Source: Mercenaria mercenaria (lineage: Eukaryota; Mollusca; Bivalvia; Venerida; Veneridae). From it: a stretch of DNA of 64,000 bases. Positions 58,701 through 64,000 of this stretch are shown piece by piece (positions within the stretch are counted from its first letter, which is position 1; every line of letters begins with the position of its first letter). The position numbers were made by a program, and so were the translations under genes. Location: contig NC_069362.1 in NCBI RefSeq assembly GCF_021730395.1, positions 93,326,001 through 93,390,000 on the forward strand. The letters run 5' to 3'. The notes under the pieces are model-generated. The model was not told where the DNA came from, did no database searches, and saw only the letters and a list, made by a program, of their open reading frames with translations.

Positions 58701-59747
58701 TTCAAGCTCCGTGAAAGACATCAAAAGTACATTTAGCAAGCATAAATATATACAATGATTAGCATATGTGCTCATAGTATATTACAGGTGACTGAGCACT
58801 TTTATCAAATTAGATACTCTTATTTAAAATTCCAACATAAGTACTCCATAACATTTGTTTTGTAAACTTAATTTCAATCGTTCATACTGCTCTAATAATG
58901 ATGAGTATTGCAAGTTCCCACATTTCCTCAATTTGTTCAAATTCTGGAATTTCCTAGTGTGTAACTCAGCCATATTGAGTCACACAAAATTATGAACTGT
59001 CTGTATTCCTTGACAGATATTTATAAAATTAGTTAGCATCATAGCTATATAACACTGTTAAATGTTTTAAACTGTAGGAAATGATTTTTTTTTTCATTTC
59101 ATGTTATTTAGGATTATGGATTATATCCCAATAATAACCCTGTTTTCAATATTCAGACTATCAAATATAATTTTGCTGGTATGAAACTACATGTGAACAT
59201 GGAATATGACATATAAATAATTAGAACCTAAAATATGTTTCAATTAAAACTTAATTTACAAAATTTCTCACATGTATTGTACATGTAAGTACTGGTACAC
59301 ACTTCTTCTTATCAAATATTACTTTCATAAAACTATTTTACATCTTTCAACTTCAACTAATTGTTGTTATGATGTTGCAATGGTAAAACAGGGGAAAAAA
59401 TTGTTAAAATCATATAATAAAAGCACTTTTTTTTTAAAACTGTTGTTCACCCAGTGAACATAAAACACAAAAAAATGTCCATAAAAATAAAATCCTTTCT
59501 AAGAGATCTTCAAAATGACATACAACTTTTATCCGACTTGTTTTCAAACATAGAAAAATCACTCAAAAACACTGTCATGGAACAAGTGTATCAAACAGTC
59601 AGTTTTGTTTCAAAGCAGAACGACAGACCTAAGGCAAGTAATACAATGAAATGTAAGTGATTATTCAAACATTTATAACAGATGACTGTCGCTCCAGTAT
59701 AGGTGTGTAATCTCTTTCATTGAGCTGATCTATAGCTCTCTGTACTG
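55750..59747. repeat. Duplicated unit A' (paralogue of 6738-9545)
   Basis: This is the 3' flank and presumably 3' UTR/downstream region of the DAGLB-like gene. It contains a 1.4-kb HINE-like insertion absent from A and lacks A's 189-bp MITE. No other gene is seen within it. Confidence 0.9.
55992..57404 (-). mobile_element. AGCTCACC-type HINE-like repeat inserted in A'
   Basis: On the minus strand it opens TTTTTAGCTCACCTGAACACG with a hairpin to AGGTGAGCT, has about nine core units (roughly 145 bp, with 'ACTAGGTCACCAGGTC' and 'AAACTTGGTCAGAATG'), then GGTGAGC, an imperfect hairpin AGGGCC…GTCCCT and CTTGTTTC. The A copy lacks it. A segment including 30 bases of outside flank is repeated within its 3' end (55957 and 56181 onward), suggesting a later tandem duplication. 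Confidence 0.85.
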
Positions 59748-60442
59748 CATCAGGAAAATGGTCAGAAAACATCTTTGGACTGACAAGAACTTTATTGAAG
59801 TCTTCAGCAGTTACCCATTGTGCTTGATAATCAGGAACACCACAACATGGCCTGAAAAATTAACACATATTAACACTACTGTACGAGATATGGAAGTTCC
59901 CTGACCACCAGGCTTTTCAAACATTTTCTATTTATAGTATGCGTGAATGTGTTTTCAGATTTAGTATCTTATTCAACAATATTTCAGTCATATAAATGAT
60001 GGTGTCCACTTTTAGCAGTGAGCACAGTGAAATTGTCTGCTAACAAAATTAGATTTTATAATAACAGATCTTGAAATTCTGATGTCATATTAAGACTCTT
60101 CTTTAGGGCCACTAGAAAAGTTATGTTAGTTAATGACTGCTTCATCTCTTTAGTCCCAGCCAAATCAGGGTGAAATGGTCTTGAAAAAAAACTTAACTTC
60201 TCTTATCAGAATTAAAATGTAGCACAAATCAGAAATGTGGCTATAACTGATAATTAATGATGACATTATCAACAGAATACAAAATATGTTATGACGTCCA
60301 CTAGCCGTATAAAGGAAAGTTTACAGGAAGCTTACACTTTTTTGGTTGCTTCTACAATATGCAGTATTTGTCCAGGTGGGAACATATGTGGATGTGTGAT
60401 CTTACATTGCTCATTGTGTCTCTGTGCTTCATGTAGGGCACT
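59665..60442 (-). CDS. DAGLB: Diacylglycerol lipase beta-like, last two coding exons
   Basis: Exon 60442-60336 (acceptor TTTCAG, donor GT/GTAAGC) reads 'SALHEAQRHNEQCK…HMFPPGQILHIVEATKK'. Exon 59851-59665 continues in phase with 'VPCCGVPDYQAQWVTAEDF', 'NKVLVSPKMFSDHFPDAV' and 'QRAIDQL', then a short tail and TGA. This matches the end of the lipase domain in sn1-specific diacylglycerol lipases: the PPGRIIH motif, a Cys pair, then ISP/IGPKMLxDHMPD. The short tail after that motif fits DAGL beta rather than alpha, which has a long C-terminal extension. The enzyme makes 2-arachidonoylglycerol from diacylglycerol at membranes. Catalytic Ser and Asp lie in upstream exons beyond this window or hidden by repeats. 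The intron upstream of 60442 contains two large repeat arrays. Confidence 0.88.
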
Positions 60443-60716
60443 CTGAAATAAAATATACATGCATGTGTGTTTTTTAGGATTAAAATAGACCAGCAACCTC
60501 TGTTAACAACACCTTTACAAAGAAAGCACCTCTCTAAAATGGTATATATTTTTTCCCAATTGATAAATTTCTTTCAATTCAGTAAATTGACCCCTCCAAA
60601 GCAACAATCCCTATATAACAAGTATCTTTTAGTATTCCTCAAGATGGATGTACTGTATATTAAACAAATTAGATGAATTGTCTTAGTAAGTAACAACTAG
60701 AAGATGCTTTTGTAGA

Positions 60717-62075
60717 AAAGCGCATGTCTCCCCCAATGCATAGTCCTAATAGGCAAAATGTCAGCAGTGGACAGGAGCGAAAGTCAAAGAGGCACTGATG
60801 ATTGGCTATAATAGGGATAGGCTATTTGGCATGTCAAATCAGAGACTTGTCCTTTAGACAGAACTTGAACTCTGTAGACTCAAGTGACCCAAAACATTTA
60901 GGGTCATCTACGTCTCATGATCCTATCAGTCCTATCAAGGTCCATGATAAAAGTGTCATGCAGCCTTTGACTTGCTAGCTCAGTGACCGAATCATGAGGT
61001 CACTACTCTCATGTATCTATCATAAGTTTAGGTCGGTAAATGTATCAATTTGATCGGAAAACATTTTCCATGTTCTGGTCCCTATGACCTTGACCTTTTG
61101 TCAAGTGACCCAGAAATCATTAGGGGTCATCTACTCTACTTGTCCAATCATTCTATGAGGTTTCAATGTTCTGGGTCAAGTGGTTCTCAAGTTATTGATC
61201 GGAAATGGTTTTCCATGTTCAGGCCTGTGACCTTGACCTTTGATGGAGTGACCCCAAAAACAATAGGGGTCATCTACTCCATAAGTCCTGCCACCCTATG
61301 AAGTTTGAGGGTTCTAGGTCAAATGGTTCTCCAGTTATTGATAAAAAATGAAGTGTGACTGACAGATGGCCCCTGTGACCTTTACCTTTGATGGAGTGAC
61401 CCTAAAAACAATAGGGGTCATCTACTCTGCAAGTCCTATAACCCTATGTAGTTTGAAAGTTCTAGGTCAAATGGTTCTCAAGTTACTGACCAGAAATGTT
61501 GTCATGTTCTGGCTGCTGTGACCTTGACCTTTAATGGAGTGACCCCAAAATCAATAGGGGTCATCTACTCTGCATGCCCAATCATCCCATGAAGTTTCAA
61601 CATTATGTTTCAAGTGGTTCTCAAGGTATTGATCGGAAATGGTTTTCCATGTTCAGGCCCGTGACCTTGACTTTTGATGGAGTGACCCCAAAAACGGAAA
61701 TGGTTTTCCATGTTTAGGCCCCTGTGACCTTGACCTTAAACAGGGTGACCCCAAAATCAATAGGGGTCAGGCTATTCTGCATGTCCAATCGCCCTATGAA
61801 GTTTCAACAGTCTGCGTCAAGTGGTTCTCAAGTTATTGAACGGAAATGGTTTTCCATGTTCAGGCCCGTGACCTTGACCTTTGATGGAGTGACCCCAAAA
61901 ACAATAGGGGTCATCTACTCCATAAGTCCTGCCACCCTATGAAGTTTGAGGGTTCTCGGTCAAATGGTTCTTATAGTTATTGATCGGAAATGAAGTGCAA
62001 AGGATGGACAAACGGAAGGACGGACGGACAGGGCAAAAGCAATGTCTCCCCCAGTGGGGGGGAACATAATTATTT
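60717..62075 (+). repeat. GCATGTCTCCCCC-type tandem-core dispersed repeat
   Basis: It begins GCGCATGTCTCCCCCAATGC, has about eight units of 142-150 bp ('TGTGACCTTGACCTTTGATG', 'CAATAGGGGTCATCTACTC', 'AAGTGGTTCTCAAG'), and ends ATGTCTCCCCCAGTGGGGGGG. A fragment in the opposite orientation is at 20034-20369. It lies in an intron of the DAGLB-like gene. Open frames in the core are repeat artefacts. Confidence 0.85.
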
Positions 62076-62302
62076 CATTTGAATGTTTTTTAAAATGATA
62101 ACTGCATTTGTATACCAAAAATTTAACAGGTGCAGATAAAGAAGTTTTGGATTCCAGTTTAACACATAAGGGATAATTTGCAAGATGGATTTTTAAAAAA
62201 AGCCATTAACTCGATTTATTCTACAAGAACATATTATTTAAGTAAATTACCAAATCTTTTTAAAATCATATTATTACTAATATTGTATAAAACCTGGAAT
62301 GA

Positions 62303-64000
62303 ACAAGAGGACCATGATGGTCCTGAATCGCTCACCTCTTCCCACATGACCCAGTTTTGAGTATGACGTCGTTTTTTCTATTATTTGACAAAGTGACCTA
62401 GTTTTTGAGCTCATGTGACCCAGTTTTGAACTTGACTTAGATATTATCAAGATAAAAATTCTGACCAATTTTCATGAAGATCCATTGAAAAATATGGTCT
62501 CTAGAGAGGTCACAAGGTTTTTTCTATTATTTGACCTATTGACCTAGTTTTCGAAGGTATGTGACTCTGTTTTGAACTTTACCTAGATATCATCAAGGTG
62601 AAAATTCAGATCAATTTTCATGAAGATCCATTGAAAAATATGGCCTCTAGAGAGGTCAAAAGATTTTAATAATTTTAGACCTACTGGCTTAGTTTCTGAC
62701 CGCAGTTGACCCAGTTTCAAACATCATTCAGACCAACTTTCATACAGATCCCATGAAAAGTATGGCCTCTAGAGATATCACAAGGTTTTTTTTATTATTT
62801 GACCTACTGACCTATTTTTTTATGGCACGTCACCCAGTTTCAAACTAGACCTAGATATCATTAAGGTGAACATTCTGACCAATTTTTATGGAGATCCATT
62901 CACAAGTATGGCCTCTAGAGGTCACAAGGTTTTTCTATTTTTAGACCTACTGACCTAGTTTTTGACCGCACATGACTCTGTTTCAAACTTGACCTAGATA
63001 TCATCAAGATGAACATTCAGACCAATTTTCATACAGATCCCTTGAAAAATATGGCCTTTAGAGAGGTCACAAGGTTTTTCTATTATTTGATCTACTGACC
63101 TAGTTTTTGATGGCACATGACCCAGTTTCGAACTTGACCTAGATATCATCAAGATGAACATTAAGACCAACTTTCATATAGATCCCATGAAAAATATGGC
63201 CTTAAGAGAGGTCACAAGGTTTTTCTATTATTTGACCTACTGACCTAGTTTTTGAAGGCACGTGACCCAGTTTCGAACTTGACCTAGATATCATCAAGGT
63301 GAACATTCTGACCAATTTTTATGGATATCCATTCACAAGTATGGCCTCTAGAGAGGTCACAAGGTTTTTCTATTTTTAGACCTACTGACCTAGTTTTTGA
63401 CTGCACAAGACCCTGTTTCAAACTTGACCTAGGTATCATCAAGATGAACATTCAGACCAATTTTCATACAGATCCCATGAAAATTATGGCCTCTAGAGAG
63501 GTCACAAGGTTTTTCTATTATTTGACCTACTGACCTAGTTTTTGATGGCACGTGACCCACTTTCGAACTTGACCTAGATATCATCAAGATGAACATTCTG
63601 ACCAATTTTCATGAAGATCTCATGAAATATATGGCCTCTAGAGAGGTCACAAGCTTTTTCTATTTTTAGACCTACTGACCTAGTTTTTGACCGCACGTGA
63701 CCCAGTTTCGAACTTAACCTAGATATCATCAAGATGAACATTCAGACCAACTTTCATACAGATCCTATGAAAAATATGGCCTTGAGTGAGGTCACAAGGT
63801 TTTTTTATTATTTAACCTACTGACCTAGTTTTAGACGGCACGTGACCCAGTTTCGAACCTGACCTAGATATCATCAAGATGAACATTCTGACCAATTTTC
63901 ATGAAGATCTTGTGAAATACATGGCCTCTAGAGAGGTCACAAGGTTTTTTTATTTTTAGACCTACTGACCTAGTTTTTGATGGCATGTGACCCAGTTTCG
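62303..64000 (-). mobile_element. AGCTCACC-type HINE-like repeat, ~145-bp array, off right edge
   Basis: The plus strand opens AACAAGAGGACCATGATGG-TCC then GATTCAGGACC's partner and GCTCACC, which is the family's 3' hairpin end in reverse. The core repeats every 145 bp (GACCTAGATATCATC at 63281, 63426 and 63571). Units alternate between 'ATTCTGACCAATTTTCATG' and 'ATTCAGACCAACTTTCATA', giving a dimeric order. The 5' end lies beyond the window. Confidence 0.85.

Noticed and set aside
60717-62075. Additional DAGLB exons hidden in the tandem array
   Set aside because: All open frames there follow the repeat unit and none carries lipase motifs.

Overview
The window looks like an AT-rich nuclear segment from a bivalve mollusc (clam-like). 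The basis is the repeat content: tRNA-derived V-SINEs, many 'TTTTAGCTCACC…CTCTTGTT' and 'AGCTCGACTAT…CTCTTGTT' repeats with internal tandem cores, and an intron-rich gene style. Species cannot be fixed from the sequence. Host coding content is sparse. There are three parts of genes: the 3' exons of an NAT9-like N-acetyltransferase (+, 24957-27454), a B-box/coiled-coil TRIM-like gene (-, 44145-46052), and the last two coding exons of a diacylglycerol lipase beta (DAGLB)-like gene (-, 59665-60442).

The layout is dominated by two direct duplications. Unit A (6738-9545) is repeated as A' (55750-59747), which is the 3' flank of the DAGLB-like gene. Unit B (9546-20015) is repeated as B' (24981-43756), which starts inside an NAT9-like exon. 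A and B are fused at 9545/9546, leaving a scrap of the DAGLB last exon (-) against a scrap of an NAT9 exon (+). B therefore carries a broken NAT9 3' end. The paired copies act as filled and empty sites for several mobile elements. Left B/B' differ by a few percent; the right part (about 11.7-20 kb) is almost identical and differs mainly by single-base indels, so an assembly haplotype duplication must be considered.

The most notable system is a 7830-bp DNA transposon (35749-43578) in B'. It has long terminal inverted repeats, a 3-bp TAA target duplication and a precise empty site in B. On the minus strand it encodes an intron-split zinc-finger transposase followed by a FEN1/XPG-like nuclease with a Cys-rich tail; I read it as an Academ-like element. 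The nuclease part keeps its acidic residues, while the transposase core has lost a block. The TIRs carry paired YY1-like motifs.

A second theme is a set of non-autonomous repeats with subterminal inverted repeats, central tandem arrays and a 3' hairpin before CTTGTT. I interpret them as Helentron-like (HINE/pearl-type) elements. Other content: a dimeric 98-bp satellite (left edge), a LINE fragment interrupted by a 1.07-kb TIR element, SINEs, MITEs, large palindromes, a degenerate minisatellite (49.96-51.8 kb) and long tandem arrays running off the right edge.
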